This document shows positions 30,410 to 37,930 of a stretch of DNA of 38,105 nt, one piece after another. Under the pieces are notes generated by a model. The model was not told the DNA's origin and made no database searches. It was given only the letters and a program-made list of their open reading frames with translations. Numbering within the stretch: position 1 is the first letter of the stretch; the number at the start of each line of letters is the position of its first letter. The position numbers and the translations under genes are program-made. This DNA comes from Pusillimonas sp. T2 (GTDB taxonomy: Bacteria > Pseudomonadota > Gammaproteobacteria > Burkholderiales > Burkholderiaceae_B). The stretch covers positions 1 to 38,105 of the forward strand of contig NZ_NIQA01000011.1 of NCBI RefSeq assembly GCF_002236805.1, read 5' to 3'.

Positions 30410-30653
30410 TCAATGGGTGAGCTTAAATGAAAGCTGCAAGCCCAGCGCGCGGGCAACTTTCATAATCGTTGAAAGACTCGGGTTGCCGTGACAAGAAAGC
30501 GCCTTATTCAGCCTCTGGCGGCTCATGCCCACTGCGCGTGCTAGCTGGCTAAGGTTCCAGCGCGGGCCACATCTCCCAGCGCAGCCGCAATCAGTGCAGG
30601 TTCGCCTTCCTCGAGTCCTCCGTGGCATAGCGACTGAGTTTTACGTCCATCAT
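30410..30653 (-). pseudogene. HigA-like addiction-module antitoxin, frameshifted
   Basis: A good ribosome site (GGAAGGAG) precedes tandem ATGs at 30653. The frame starts MMDVKLSRYATED. Family-like sequence then continues in a second frame (GGLEEGEPALIAAALGDVARAG) and in a third (LSQLARAVGMSRQRLNKALS, then CHGNPSLSTIMKVARALGLQ, then LSFKLTH). Those pieces, in that order, match the small HigA-like antidotes (typically EEGDPALIAAALGDIARARGM...GLSRE.LYKAL...GNPSFATVMKVARALGL). A dozen residues between the first two pieces are missing, so at least one deletion and one further indel are required. No HigB-like toxin is adjacent. Confidence 0.65.
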
Positions 30654-30668
30654 CTTTACTCCTTCCAA

Positions 30669-30971
30669 TCAACTGCGCTCAGACACCGGGTCGCCTTCGT
30701 AGGAGAACAAATAGGCTGCGCCCATGGCAAAGACATTCATGACCAATGAGGCGCCAACAATCTGCAGCCCGGCCAGCAGGGAGAAATCAAACTGCTGATG
30801 TAGGCGAATGAGCGAGACGGTAGGCGACACGCCAAACAAGCTAAAGACGGCGCAGAAAAAAACGTAGTTCGTTAAGGCCCAGCGCGCGTAACGAACCAGA
30901 AGCGGTACGCTCAGGGCTAGGCATACGACACAAGTAATCAGGGCGGTAATATGGAACATATCCAGACGCAT
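30669..30971 (-). CDS. Integral membrane protein, three predicted spans
   Basis: The 100-aa product's ATG at 30971 has GAGAG six bases upstream. The sequence shows three hydrophobic stretches: ITALITCVVCLALSVPLLV, NYVFFCAVFSLFGVSPTVSL and LLAGLQIVGASLVMNVFAMG, with a short acidic tail. The function is unknown. It lies 77 bases downstream of the DUF5710 gene. Confidence 0.65.
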   Translation of the reverse strand: MRLDMFHITALITCVVCLALSVPLLVRYARWALTNYVFFCAVFSLFGVSPTVSLIRLHQQFDFSLLAGLQIVGASLVMNVFAMGAAYLFSYEGDPVSERS

Positions 30972-31047
30972 GGAAATCTCTCGTTTCGGTGGACTTATTT
31001 TATTACATGCGAGTAACAAAATAGCATATAGAGCCGGGACAAAAAGG

Positions 31048-31770
31048 TCACGCTGGCCGAATGGCCATGCGGTGAACAAATTCGATGCCAGTCACCAGTG
31101 ACCGGGCACCCGCCTCAAAGGCAATGCCTACGGGCGTGAGCTCGGTGTACGCGGCCGCCGTACTGGATCGTGGCGAAAGCAGGGGCTGATCGCTTTTGGT
31201 TGCGTCCGAAATGACGCCACGACAATGCACACACGTGTTGGACCAAAGCTGTTTTACCTTGCGATAACTGGGGGCGACCTGGCGCATATGCGCAACTATC
31301 GGATCTGACAGGTAGTAGATGTTGTAGGGCAGGGCTTCAACACCTTGACTTACCCAGGTCCGTGATATTTCGGTGTTCAGCCAATCCAGTAGATCAGGGT
31401 AGGAGTACACGCTGTTGATGCCTTGACCGTCGCCCAGGTGGGCAGGCAGCTGCAGGGCCATCGATTCATACGAGCGTGGCAAGACAAATCCATAAATGGG
31501 CGTGCGCAGCTGGCAACGAAAGCAGGTGTGGTGAGTGCTGGCCAGGTAAAAGGAGTCGGCACGCACGTTGACCCATCGATCCAGACCATTCGGGGCGCGA
31601 TTGCCCTGCTCACTAGGGGAGGACGATGATTGGCTAAGCCAACGAGCAAAGCCACTTTTGTCCTGGTCTGTGAAAATGTACCAGCGCTTGGCTTGCTTGT
31701 CCCAACGGGCACCTTGTTCGCGCGCCTGATCCTTCTCCTCGAAGGGAACGTCAAGATAGATGCGTTGCAT
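31048..31770 (-). CDS. DUF5710-domain protein
   Basis: In this 240-aa protein, residues 1-45 match DUF5710 (RIYLDVPFEEKDQAREQGARW, then KQAKRWYIFTDQD), a small domain often linked to DNA-acting proteins of mobile elements. The rest contains two Cys pairs (HTCFRCQLR and NTCVHCRGV) about 100 residues apart, which could bind one zinc between them. The ATG at 31770 has AAGGA nine bases upstream. It is the first gene of the minus-strand operon from 31.8 kb and diverges from the plus-strand set at 32084. Confidence 0.7.
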   Translation of the reverse strand: MQRIYLDVPFEEKDQAREQGARWDKQAKRWYIFTDQDKSGFARWLSQSSSSPSEQGNRAPNGLDRWVNVRADSFYLASTHHTCFRCQLRTPIYGFVLPRSYESMALQLPAHLGDGQGINSVYSYPDLLDWLNTEISRTWVSQGVEALPYNIYYLSDPIVAHMRQVAPSYRKVKQLWSNTCVHCRGVISDATKSDQPLLSPRSSTAAAYTELTPVGIAFEAGARSLVTGIEFVHRMAIRPA

Positions 31771-31866
31771 GATGTGCTGTCCTTTGGAGGGTTTCTCAAA
31801 CGGTGCAGCTTGTTGGAGCAGTAGAGGAGGGATTGCCTTGCGCCTGTTTGAATACATGCGTAGGGC

Positions 31867-31894
31867 AGTTTAGTGGTAACAGAACAAATATCAA
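31867..31894 (-). promoter_or_regulatory. Predicted promoter for the minus-strand DUF5710-ssb-rdgC operon
   Basis: On the minus strand, TTGATA (31889-31894) and TAAACT (31867-31872) are separated by 16 bases, giving five and four matches to the sigma-70 boxes. The operon's first ATG is about 97 bases downstream. No other good promoter was seen in the interval. Confidence 0.45.
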
Positions 31895-31988
31895 TAGTGA
31901 CGTTATACAGCGAGAAAAGCGTTAATTCAAGGGTTCGGATCAAGCTTTCTTTGGCCTAGAAATGGGTTGGCCTTTATTCGGTTTGGCG

Positions 31989-32018
31989 TTAAAGTCGATA
32001 CTATAATAACGACTTTAA
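31989..32018. promoter_or_regulatory. Inverted repeat flanking a -10 box (operator candidate)
   Basis: The 9-bp arms TTAAAGTCG (31989-31997) and CGACTTTAA (32010-32018) are perfect reverse complements separated by 12 bases. The spacer holds TATAAT (32002-32007), so a protein bound to both arms would cover the -10 box. It lies 66 bases before the ATG at 32084 and probably controls the plus-strand set. The two XRE-type or FlhD-like regulators of this region are possible ligands. Confidence 0.6.
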
Positions 32019-32083
32019 AGGCACAGATGTAGAGTTCTGTTCGCCGTCCCACCATCTCTTTGACCGTTTGCGGAGCCCTTTTC

Positions 32084-32575
32084 ATGAGCCAGATCACCGA
32101 AGCCATACGCCAATCCCTTAACGTGCTTTGTGACCGCGGGGGCGTCATTGGCGGCGATGTGGCCTTGTGGTTGGTGCTGCACAACGAGCCCGATGTGCCC
32201 TTTGTGCAATTGGGGCTCATTGAGGTGTTTGTGCCAGCTCAGTTTGATGCCAGCGGCATTGATTTATCAAGCAATCAGATACAACTGGCCCTTTGGCCCG
32301 TTTCGGCACAAACGCCCTTTGAAACGATCGCTCACGCGGCCGTGCAGCTGGAGCACTGGAAAGTGCTCAATCCCGCGCACTTGTTGGTGCGATTGCTGGA
32401 TCTGCATAGTGAGCAGCGCGAGCCGCACTGCGCACAAGCTCTGGCCGATGCCATTAGCGCTGTCGGTATTTGCCTGGGCGAGACCCAACGCGTCCTCGCT
32501 TTTGAAGCCATGGGCGCCGAACATCGTAAGCGCTTCAGCCAAATCGCTAGGCAGTTTGAACAAACGCATTATTGA
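32084..32575 (+). CDS. Hypothetical protein
   Basis: This 163-aa protein's ATG at 32084 is preceded by GGAG eight bases upstream. It is alpha/beta with ITEAIRQSLNVLCDRGGVIG, a hydrophobic strand DVALWLVLH, VQLGLIEVFVPAQF and a helical C-terminal half (LNPAHLLVRLLDLHSEQ). It is the first gene of the plus-strand set and is directly downstream of the operator candidate at 31989. No family was recognised. Confidence 0.6.
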   Translation: MSQITEAIRQSLNVLCDRGGVIGGDVALWLVLHNEPDVPFVQLGLIEVFVPAQFDASGIDLSSNQIQLALWPVSAQTPFETIAHAAVQLEHWKVLNPAHLLVRLLDLHSEQREPHCAQALADAISAVGICLGETQRVLAFEAMGAEHRKRFSQIARQFEQTHY

Positions 32576-32616
32576 AAAACCTCATTGCATTAATTTGCCG
32601 TTGTAGGTAAGTGAGA

Positions 32617-32802
32617 ATGATCCTGAGGTTAATTGATGTGCTTCTCCGAAGGTTTGATTACTTAGTGCATGGAAATTGGCCCGACGATGAGAGCTCCACC
32701 TGTTTTTTCAGCGAATATATTCGCCCCCGCCCCCCCAAGAGTCTGATATACGTGCCGGTGATTCTTCGCACACAGGCTGACTCCGGGCATCCAAAGATCT
32801 GA
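32617..32802 (+). CDS. Hypothetical small protein
   Basis: This is 61 aa from the ATG at 32617, which has AGG nine bases upstream (a GTG at 32611 is the alternative). The N-terminus is amphipathic (MILRLIDVLLRRFDYLVHG) and the rest contains FFSEYIRPRPPKSLIYVPV. It fills most of a 396-base interval between larger genes; the remaining 170 bases before 32972 hold no supported gene. Confidence 0.4.
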   Translation: MILRLIDVLLRRFDYLVHGNWPDDESSTCFFSEYIRPRPPKSLIYVPVILRTQADSGHPKI

Positions 32803-32971
32803 TTCGACGACACAGACTTGGCTGCGCTGAAAATTCAAGGGATGGGTAGAAGTAGGTTTTATATCATTCCTACTGGAATATCAATAAAGACTAAATTCTT
32901 CCTTCTAAAACCTTTAATCTGGCTTGAACCTTTGGCACCATGACGGCATTAAACGCTCATGGAGCCCTGTC

Positions 32972-33838
32972 ATGTCAGAGCAAAATTCCAGTGATAAATT
33001 TCGCTTAACCGACGAATCCCGCATGGTTGCGGGTGTGCGGGTTTACCGCATTCAGGCGTTGCGTGATATTGATATCGATGTGCCTGGTGTACGTAAAAGG
33101 GTGGTTGCTGGCGAACCCGGTGGGTTCGTAATGCACGAGCGCAACCTCAGCCAATTTGGTAGCGCCTGGATTAGTGATGACGCCTGCGCGATACAACATG
33201 CCCTAGTGGCTGATAAGGCTTTGGTACAGGGTAATGCCCAGGTCCGTAACTGGGGCCAGGTGCGTGGGCAATCTCGCGTATTTGGGTCAGCTGTGGTAGG
33301 GAATCGACTAGTCGTAAGTGACGCTGTCCTCTCAAAGAGTACGTGGCTCAATGACATAGAGCTAAATGCTTATCGCCAATTTACCCATGACATTTATTCC
33401 ATAAGTCGGGCCAATGCTTCTCGCATTGTCCGTATGGCTATGAGTCATTTGAACGACCAGAGCGACGCGCTGGGTAAGTGGCGTCTCGCATTGTTGGAGC
33501 TAAAGCCAGATCAATCCTGGAGCCGCCAAAACGTATCAGCCCTTGGCTTCTGTATTGAAAATAGCACCAGTTTGCAAAACTTGCGCCGATCAATATCCGA
33601 TCGAATCGAGCAAATGCGTTTGTTGGTCGACAGCGCCTACAGTGCCCAGCTAAGAGAAAACTCAAAGCAACTTGTCGTGCAGGTGCGCCAGGCCGATGAG
33701 TGCGTTGATGCGCTGATTGAGGCCGTCCGCTATCACCATAAGCTTCGTCAGGCGGGGCCTGATGAGTTTGCTCTGTCAGACATGCTTCGTCAGCCCTACG
33801 TTGGCCCCGAAATTCTGGGCAACCCGCCCCGCCATTAA
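32972..33838 (+). CDS. Left-handed beta-helix repeat protein (polymer-forming type)
   Basis: In this 288-aa protein, after an N-terminal segment (VYRIQALRDIDIDVPGV, GGFVMHERNLSQFG), residues about 70-135 form hexapeptide-like repeats: SAWISDDACAIQHALVADKA, then LVQGNAQVRNWGQVRGQSRV, then FGSAVVGNRLVVSDAVLS. This is the pattern of left-handed beta-helix proteins (YdcK and polymer-forming type). The C-terminal half is helical (SISDRIEQMRLLVDSAYS, QLVVQVRQADECVDALIEAV). GGAG lies seven bases before the ATG at 32972; a start at 32924 is not supported. No catalytic residue for an acyltransferase is evident, so a structural role is more likely. Confidence 0.65.
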   Translation: MSEQNSSDKFRLTDESRMVAGVRVYRIQALRDIDIDVPGVRKRVVAGEPGGFVMHERNLSQFGSAWISDDACAIQHALVADKALVQGNAQVRNWGQVRGQSRVFGSAVVGNRLVVSDAVLSKSTWLNDIELNAYRQFTHDIYSISRANASRIVRMAMSHLNDQSDALGKWRLALLELKPDQSWSRQNVSALGFCIENSTSLQNLRRSISDRIEQMRLLVDSAYSAQLRENSKQLVVQVRQADECVDALIEAVRYHHKLRQAGPDEFALSDMLRQPYVGPEILGNPPRH

Positions 33839-33852
33839 TTACATTCCCTATT

Positions 33853-34353
33853 ATGTTGATTCCTCAATCACGCTCTGATCAATTAGCGCTCGCTCGAAAC
33901 ATGATGAAAAAGGCAGCACTGTGTCAGCCTGGTCCGGTATCCAGATTTGCTGGTGGTGAATTATTGCGGGTATTGGTGCCGCACTATGACCCGCAGCAGG
34001 ACAAAGTGCGCATGTTTGATGTGATCGGCCAGACTTGGATAAAAGATGAGTTACGGTCATGCCAGGCTCTAAGAGAGCTCGAGACGCAGCAGCCTACTCA
34101 AGACATCATGCCTATTGATCGCACACAGCCAACAAGATTCTGGCTTGACACACTGATTTGGCTTTACCAAACACGCCGTTCGATAGTACTGGCGGCCAAT
34201 GAGCTGGTCGAACAAGTAGAGTTACTGGTTGCCGATTTAACATGCCCACTTGAAAAGTCACAAGTATTTGAATGGTTCGTCCTGGGCCAGGAACAGTCTG
34301 ATGACTCAAACGACGCGCACAGCCCCAAAGCGCGCTACGCCATGCGTGGCTAA
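33853..34353 (+). CDS. Hypothetical protein
   Basis: In this 166-aa protein the first half is alpha/beta (GGELLRVLVPHYD, VRMFDVIGQTWI), the second helical (FWLDTLIWLYQTRRSIVLAA, ELVEQVELLVADLT). It starts 14 bases after the previous stop. No ribosome site is obvious and no family was recognised. Probably co-transcribed with its neighbours. Confidence 0.55.
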   Translation: MLIPQSRSDQLALARNMMKKAALCQPGPVSRFAGGELLRVLVPHYDPQQDKVRMFDVIGQTWIKDELRSCQALRELETQQPTQDIMPIDRTQPTRFWLDTLIWLYQTRRSIVLAANELVEQVELLVADLTCPLEKSQVFEWFVLGQEQSDDSNDAHSPKARYAMRG

Positions 34354-34371
34354 TCATACTATTGCCAGACT

Positions 34372-35091
34372 ATGAGCAATACGACGCAGAAGTCATTACA
34401 TAAGTCGCTTTGCGAAATTGCAGTGAAGTGGCTCAAACGCGCCCCTTCCGCTGGTGGGCCAGGTTGCGCTGTAGCTATGAGCGAGTGCAAAAGTGGTGTC
34501 GACGGGGAAATTCCTGACGCTATTGGTTTTCGTCGAACTGGCTATGATGCCACCGACGGGAGCGTTCTTGTTGAGGTGAAAACATCTCGAGCGGACTTTC
34601 TTGCTGATGCCAAGAAATCCCACCGCATTTCAGGGGGAATTGGCTCTTGGCGCTACTATATGGCTCCCAAAGGTTTGATTGATCCGAATGATCTCCCAAT
34701 GGGCTGGGGACTATTGCAGGTAAATGAGCGGGGCCACGTCAAGGCGCTCGCTGGACATGCCACCTACTTCAAGGGCCGACATGATGAATATCTGCGCCAG
34801 GCTTGTCTATGGCGCTTCCTTGACGTAGATGTAAGTCGTGAGCAATTTTTGCTTGTTCGCGCGCTTGCAAATACGGGTGACCCGCAAAAGGTATTAATAA
34901 TGCTCCGTGAAGCCAATAACCGCGCAGCGCGCTTGACCGCGGCGGTCGAAAGAATAGCCAAAGCTTTGGGTCTTCCTCAGCACACATCATCCTATGAGGT
35001 TGAGCGCACGGCACGGCTGTTACGTCAGCGGATAGAACATGATTTTAATAAAATGTCATGCCTGACAACGGATATTGCCAGGCACGGTTAG
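34372..35091 (+). CDS. PD-(D/E)XK nuclease-like protein
   Basis: In this 239-aa protein, residues 30-105 show the pattern of a restriction-like fold found in phage and island proteins: GEIPDAIGF with Asp49, SVLVEVKTSR with Glu68 and Lys70, then DFLADAKKSHR and SWRYYMAP. Relatives are sometimes annotated as MmcB-like or mis-annotated as adenylosuccinate synthases. The C-terminal half is helical (VLIMLREANNRAARLTAAVE, ERTARLLRQRIEHD). A DNA-cutting or repair role is plausible but unproven. It starts 18 bases after the preceding gene. Confidence 0.7.
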   Translation: MSNTTQKSLHKSLCEIAVKWLKRAPSAGGPGCAVAMSECKSGVDGEIPDAIGFRRTGYDATDGSVLVEVKTSRADFLADAKKSHRISGGIGSWRYYMAPKGLIDPNDLPMGWGLLQVNERGHVKALAGHATYFKGRHDEYLRQACLWRFLDVDVSREQFLLVRALANTGDPQKVLIMLREANNRAARLTAAVERIAKALGLPQHTSSYEVERTARLLRQRIEHDFNKMSCLTTDIARHG

Positions 35092-35149
35092 TGCCTTTAA
35101 ACAACGAAGAAAACACGTCCACCATTAGACCCTCTGTTTTCTGCCACAG

Positions 35150-35287
35150 ATGAACGCCCCCCCAAGCAATGAGATAAATGTCTGGCTGGCAAACAACAGA
35201 CCTAAAAGAGGAGGAGCTTGTGATGTCGTTTGTTGCACGTTAAAAATCGTCGATTCACGTCATTTTGCTTTTTATAGTCGCTATTGA
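35150..35287 (+). CDS. Possible very small protein (45 aa)
   Basis: This short frame encodes MNAPPSNEINVWLANNRPKR followed by GGACDVVCCTLKIVD and an aromatic tail (HFAFYSRY). Three cysteines and balanced composition are mildly protein-like, but there is no ribosome site before the ATG. It lies in the 230-base gap before the FlhD-like gene, which otherwise shows nothing but an isolated GAGGAGG before a 6-codon frame at about 35223. Confidence 0.25.
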   Translation: MNAPPSNEINVWLANNRPKRGGACDVVCCTLKIVDSRHFAFYSRY

Positions 35288-35321
35288 TATATTGAAAAGA
35301 TTATTAAAGGCGTCTCAACTA

Positions 35322-35651
35322 ATGACTAGAGCTACACAACACGTTCAGCATAGCGATAGGTCTGCTTTATCTGACGTTCATGAATTCAATTTGGCTTTCT
35401 TGTTTTTGGTTAGAAAAATAGCAATCCTAGGTACTGAGCATGACAAACTTAGCCTTGGATTGGATTCAATCAAGGCAGGGTTGATGGCCAAAATGACCGA
35501 TCGGCAGTTGCTAGATCTCGCGCGATCTTCGCTTGTAATGAGCCGCTTTGCACTCGATGATCATGCCTTATTGTCAGCCTTGAACATCGGGCGTGAGTCT
35601 GGGGTGCTATCACGCGCTCGAGCGGCGTTAAGCGACAAAGTCATAGCTTAG
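35322..35651 (+). CDS. FlhD-like transcriptional regulator
   Basis: This 109-aa protein is the size of FlhD (about 105-118). The segment HEFNLAFLFLVRKIAILG, the LGLDSIKAGLMAKMTDRQLL block and the ending ARSSLVMSRFALDDHALLSAL follow the FlhD pattern (LNLSYLLLAQRLI, LGI...., LPQMVKLAETN.LVCHFRFDD). FlhD acts with FlhC to activate class II flagellar promoters; SXT/R391 ICEs use FlhDC-like SetCD to activate their own transfer. No FlhC-like partner is visible in the window. The ATG at 35322 has AAAGG twelve bases upstream; an in-frame start at 35265 is less likely. Confidence 0.6.
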   Translation: MTRATQHVQHSDRSALSDVHEFNLAFLFLVRKIAILGTEHDKLSLGLDSIKAGLMAKMTDRQLLDLARSSLVMSRFALDDHALLSALNIGRESGVLSRARAALSDKVIA

Positions 35652-35669
35652 CTATTTTCATTCAAGGTT

Positions 35670-35698
35670 TTGTAGTATCTTGCAAATCATTGAATAAT
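35670..35698 (+). promoter_or_regulatory. Predicted promoter of the three-gene module
   Basis: TTGTAG (35670-35675) and AATAAT (35693-35698) are 17 bases apart, three and five matches to the sigma-70 boxes. It falls between the FlhD-like stop and the module's first ATG at 35722, so the module may have its own transcript. Confidence 0.35.
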
Positions 35699-35721
35699 GA
35701 CGGATAAGCAGCGAGGTCATA

Positions 35722-36063
35722 ATGAGCTGGCAAAGAGTAGGCGTAGCAGTTGGTGCAGTTGTTTTATCAGGCTTGAGCGCTGTGGGGGGCAAATTTTGGG
35801 GTCAACATTTGGCCCGAAAGGCTCACAAACATTTGCATGAGGAAAACGAGAAGCTACGCGCAGAACGCGAGGCCTTAACCTCATTTTTTGAACATCGAGG
35901 CTACAACTACGAAACGATAATCGCGCAGATCTTTGCTCAACGTCCGGCAAATGAAGCTCAATTGCGCGAGCTGTTGGCCGAATTTTCGCTGTCAGAAAAA
36001 GAAATTGAGCGAATTAGCGAAAAATTGGCGGAACTGCACTTTTACGACCAAAAGGCAGCGTAA
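35722..36063 (+). CDS. Single-span membrane / coiled-coil protein
   Basis: In this 113-aa protein, residues 5-22 form a hydrophobic segment (VGVAVGAVVLSGLSAVGG), followed by a basic patch and a coiled coil (HKHLHEENEKLRAEREALTS). The C-terminal half is helical (NEAQLRELLAEFSLSEKEIE). It would place a coiled coil on one side of the membrane. GAGG precedes the ATG and the stop overlaps the next start (TAATG). It is likely the membrane partner of the 508-aa protein; family unknown. Confidence 0.7.
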   Translation: MSWQRVGVAVGAVVLSGLSAVGGKFWGQHLARKAHKHLHEENEKLRAEREALTSFFEHRGYNYETIIAQIFAQRPANEAQLRELLAEFSLSEKEIERISEKLAELHFYDQKAA

Positions 36064-37589
36064 TGAGTGTGCAAGATCCGGTTCAAGCCATGCTCGAGCG
36101 CATGGGCGGTACCCAGCTTCAGCGTCAGTACCAGACCCATGCGGCAACCATTGCCCCACGCAAAAGATTGCCCAACGCAGAGTCTGACATTTACTCGTAC
36201 AGCTACTGCATCGTCGTAGGCGGGCTGGCCGCTGTAGCCGACGCGTTGCTTGACCGTATGTTTCGCGCCGCGATGGATGAGAAGCACAAGTTGCTAAGTC
36301 CTAACGAGCAACAGTTGCGAGAGAATGCGGTACAAGATTACCTCGTGACGGAGAGCCTCAAACCCGACACTGGCCCGACCATGGGCATGGACTATTACGA
36401 AAAACTCAATGAAGAGTTGAGGCTGTCCGACGGGTTTAAGCTTCGCCCGGCAAATCACCGCATCTTGAACCATACCGACCGCGAAGCGGTAATAAAAATG
36501 CTCATGAATGGTGATGCGGGCTTTGGTGGCACAATCAGTGGCAAGTTCCCAAAGATGACCCTTGAGCAAGCGACCAAGCTATTTGATTTGCACATAGCTG
36601 CTGATCAGGGCTCACCCCAGAGCATTCCTCTGAAATTCATGTCCTGGCTCTGGGAGCAGGGCGTTAAAAGTGCCAATCCGGATGCGGCCGGCGCTAGTTC
36701 GCCTGTTTATGAGTTCCTGCAAAAGCTCGCGCCTAATGGGGATTGGTCAGGTTGGATCAACAAGTTTTGCGAAGGCAACCCTATTAAGTCGCCCGCCACG
36801 TTGGGCGACGCGATGCTCAAGCTTTATGAACTTCGCATCATCAACGAGCGAGTATTCTGGACCAGCAACCTGGGGGCGGCCGTCGGCGGATTCAAGCGTC
36901 GTCTGATCATCACGGTACTGATGGAGTTGGCCGTTGAGCTCTATGCTGTCTTTGAGGGTGTGCGGCTAGGTCATATCAAGTGGCTTGATGACCGCGAGTC
37001 GCTCGCTACTCAAATACTTCGTTGGCGCGACCAACCCAAATACGTTGACATGAAGATCATGATTCAGTGTATGGCCAGCTCCTACGGCGTGTTGCGATTG
37101 GCAGCGGCCCAGGATCCGCTGTCTTTGAATTTCACCTCCATAGGCATGACAATCAAGCACTTGGTTTGCTACCCGGCTATGATCAACAGGCATTATGTGC
37201 ACTTGGCGAGTTTTTCCAGGACTGACGCGCTTTCTATTGACGCCGCCTTCGTTGCGCGCACCGGTGTGGTGTTGCCAAGTTTGAATACCGAGGAGTTTGA
37301 CAAGATGAAAGCGTTCGATAAGCGAATTATCGACCTGGGGTGTTTTTCCACCCGGGTACGGGTGTTGGGCAGCCGCTACGAGGCCCAAGTCGAACCTTTG
37401 ATTGCGCGCCTTGAAAAGTTGGCGCTTTATGCGCAAGAGAACGATGCGGCCATGGCGTTGTTCGATTCCTTGTGTGAATCGTGGTACTTGGCCGATATCG
37501 AGGATGACAACAAGGCATTGGCGCAGTTCGAGAGCGATCTGGATCGGATTGAGAAGAAGATTCGCCTCACGGTGGTGAAGAACAATTAA
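36063..37589 (+). CDS. Unrecognised 508-aa protein
   Basis: This is a 508-aa mostly helical protein. Features seen: YSYSYCIVVGGLAAVADALL (43-63), moderately hydrophobic and possibly membrane-associated; a His/Asn cluster RPANHRILNHTDREAVIKML; GFGGTISGKFP; a second hydrophobic stretch RRLIITVLMELAVELYAVFE; and a C-terminal coiled coil (QFESDLDRIEKKIRLTV). The HR...H-type cluster could bind metal or a phospho-group. I recognise no established family. Its start overlaps the stop of the membrane/coiled-coil gene, and an XRE gene follows 20 bases later, so it is the core of a three-gene unit. Confidence 0.75.
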   Translation: MSVQDPVQAMLERMGGTQLQRQYQTHAATIAPRKRLPNAESDIYSYSYCIVVGGLAAVADALLDRMFRAAMDEKHKLLSPNEQQLRENAVQDYLVTESLKPDTGPTMGMDYYEKLNEELRLSDGFKLRPANHRILNHTDREAVIKMLMNGDAGFGGTISGKFPKMTLEQATKLFDLHIAADQGSPQSIPLKFMSWLWEQGVKSANPDAAGASSPVYEFLQKLAPNGDWSGWINKFCEGNPIKSPATLGDAMLKLYELRIINERVFWTSNLGAAVGGFKRRLIITVLMELAVELYAVFEGVRLGHIKWLDDRESLATQILRWRDQPKYVDMKIMIQCMASSYGVLRLAAAQDPLSLNFTSIGMTIKHLVCYPAMINRHYVHLASFSRTDALSIDAAFVARTGVVLPSLNTEEFDKMKAFDKRIIDLGCFSTRVRVLGSRYEAQVEPLIARLEKLALYAQENDAAMALFDSLCESWYLADIEDDNKALAQFESDLDRIEKKIRLTVVKNN

Positions 37590-37609
37590 CACGATCCACT
37601 GACAGTGAA

Positions 37610-37930
37610 ATGGCTCTAGGCGCTGAGGTACGAAAACAGCGAAAGAAGCGCGGCTGGACCTTGGAGGAGCTTGAGAGGCGCTCCGGTGTATCGCGCGGAA
37701 GCATCTCGGCTCTTGAAAAGAGAGACAGCAGCAAATCCCAATATGCCCAGGCCTTGGCTCAAGCTTTCGGTCTTACCCTTTCGCAGTTACTCCGACTCGG
37801 GCACAGCCGGGCTAGCACAGCCATCAGCAAGTCGTCTTGGTCTGAGGACGAGGTGGAAGCCGCGTTTGATTATGGCCAACGGCTCGAGCACGCCATGCGC
37901 ACGCGAGGCGTCTCTGCCCAGACTGCATGA
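37610..37930 (+). CDS. XRE-family regulator of the three-gene module
   Basis: In this 106-aa protein, residues 1-65 make an HTH of the Cro/CI type (ALGAEVRKQRKKRGWTLEEL, then SGVSRGSISALEK, then SQYAQALAQAFGLTLSQLL). The C-terminal 40 residues are polar (SWSEDEVEAAFDYGQRLEHA). It starts 20 bases after the 508-aa gene stop, so it probably belongs to the same transcript and may control it, as regulators do in toxin-antitoxin and defence units. The 175 bases after its stop hold no supported gene. Confidence 0.8.
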   Translation: MALGAEVRKQRKKRGWTLEELERRSGVSRGSISALEKRDSSKSQYAQALAQAFGLTLSQLLRLGHSRASTAISKSSWSEDEVEAAFDYGQRLEHAMRTRGVSAQTA

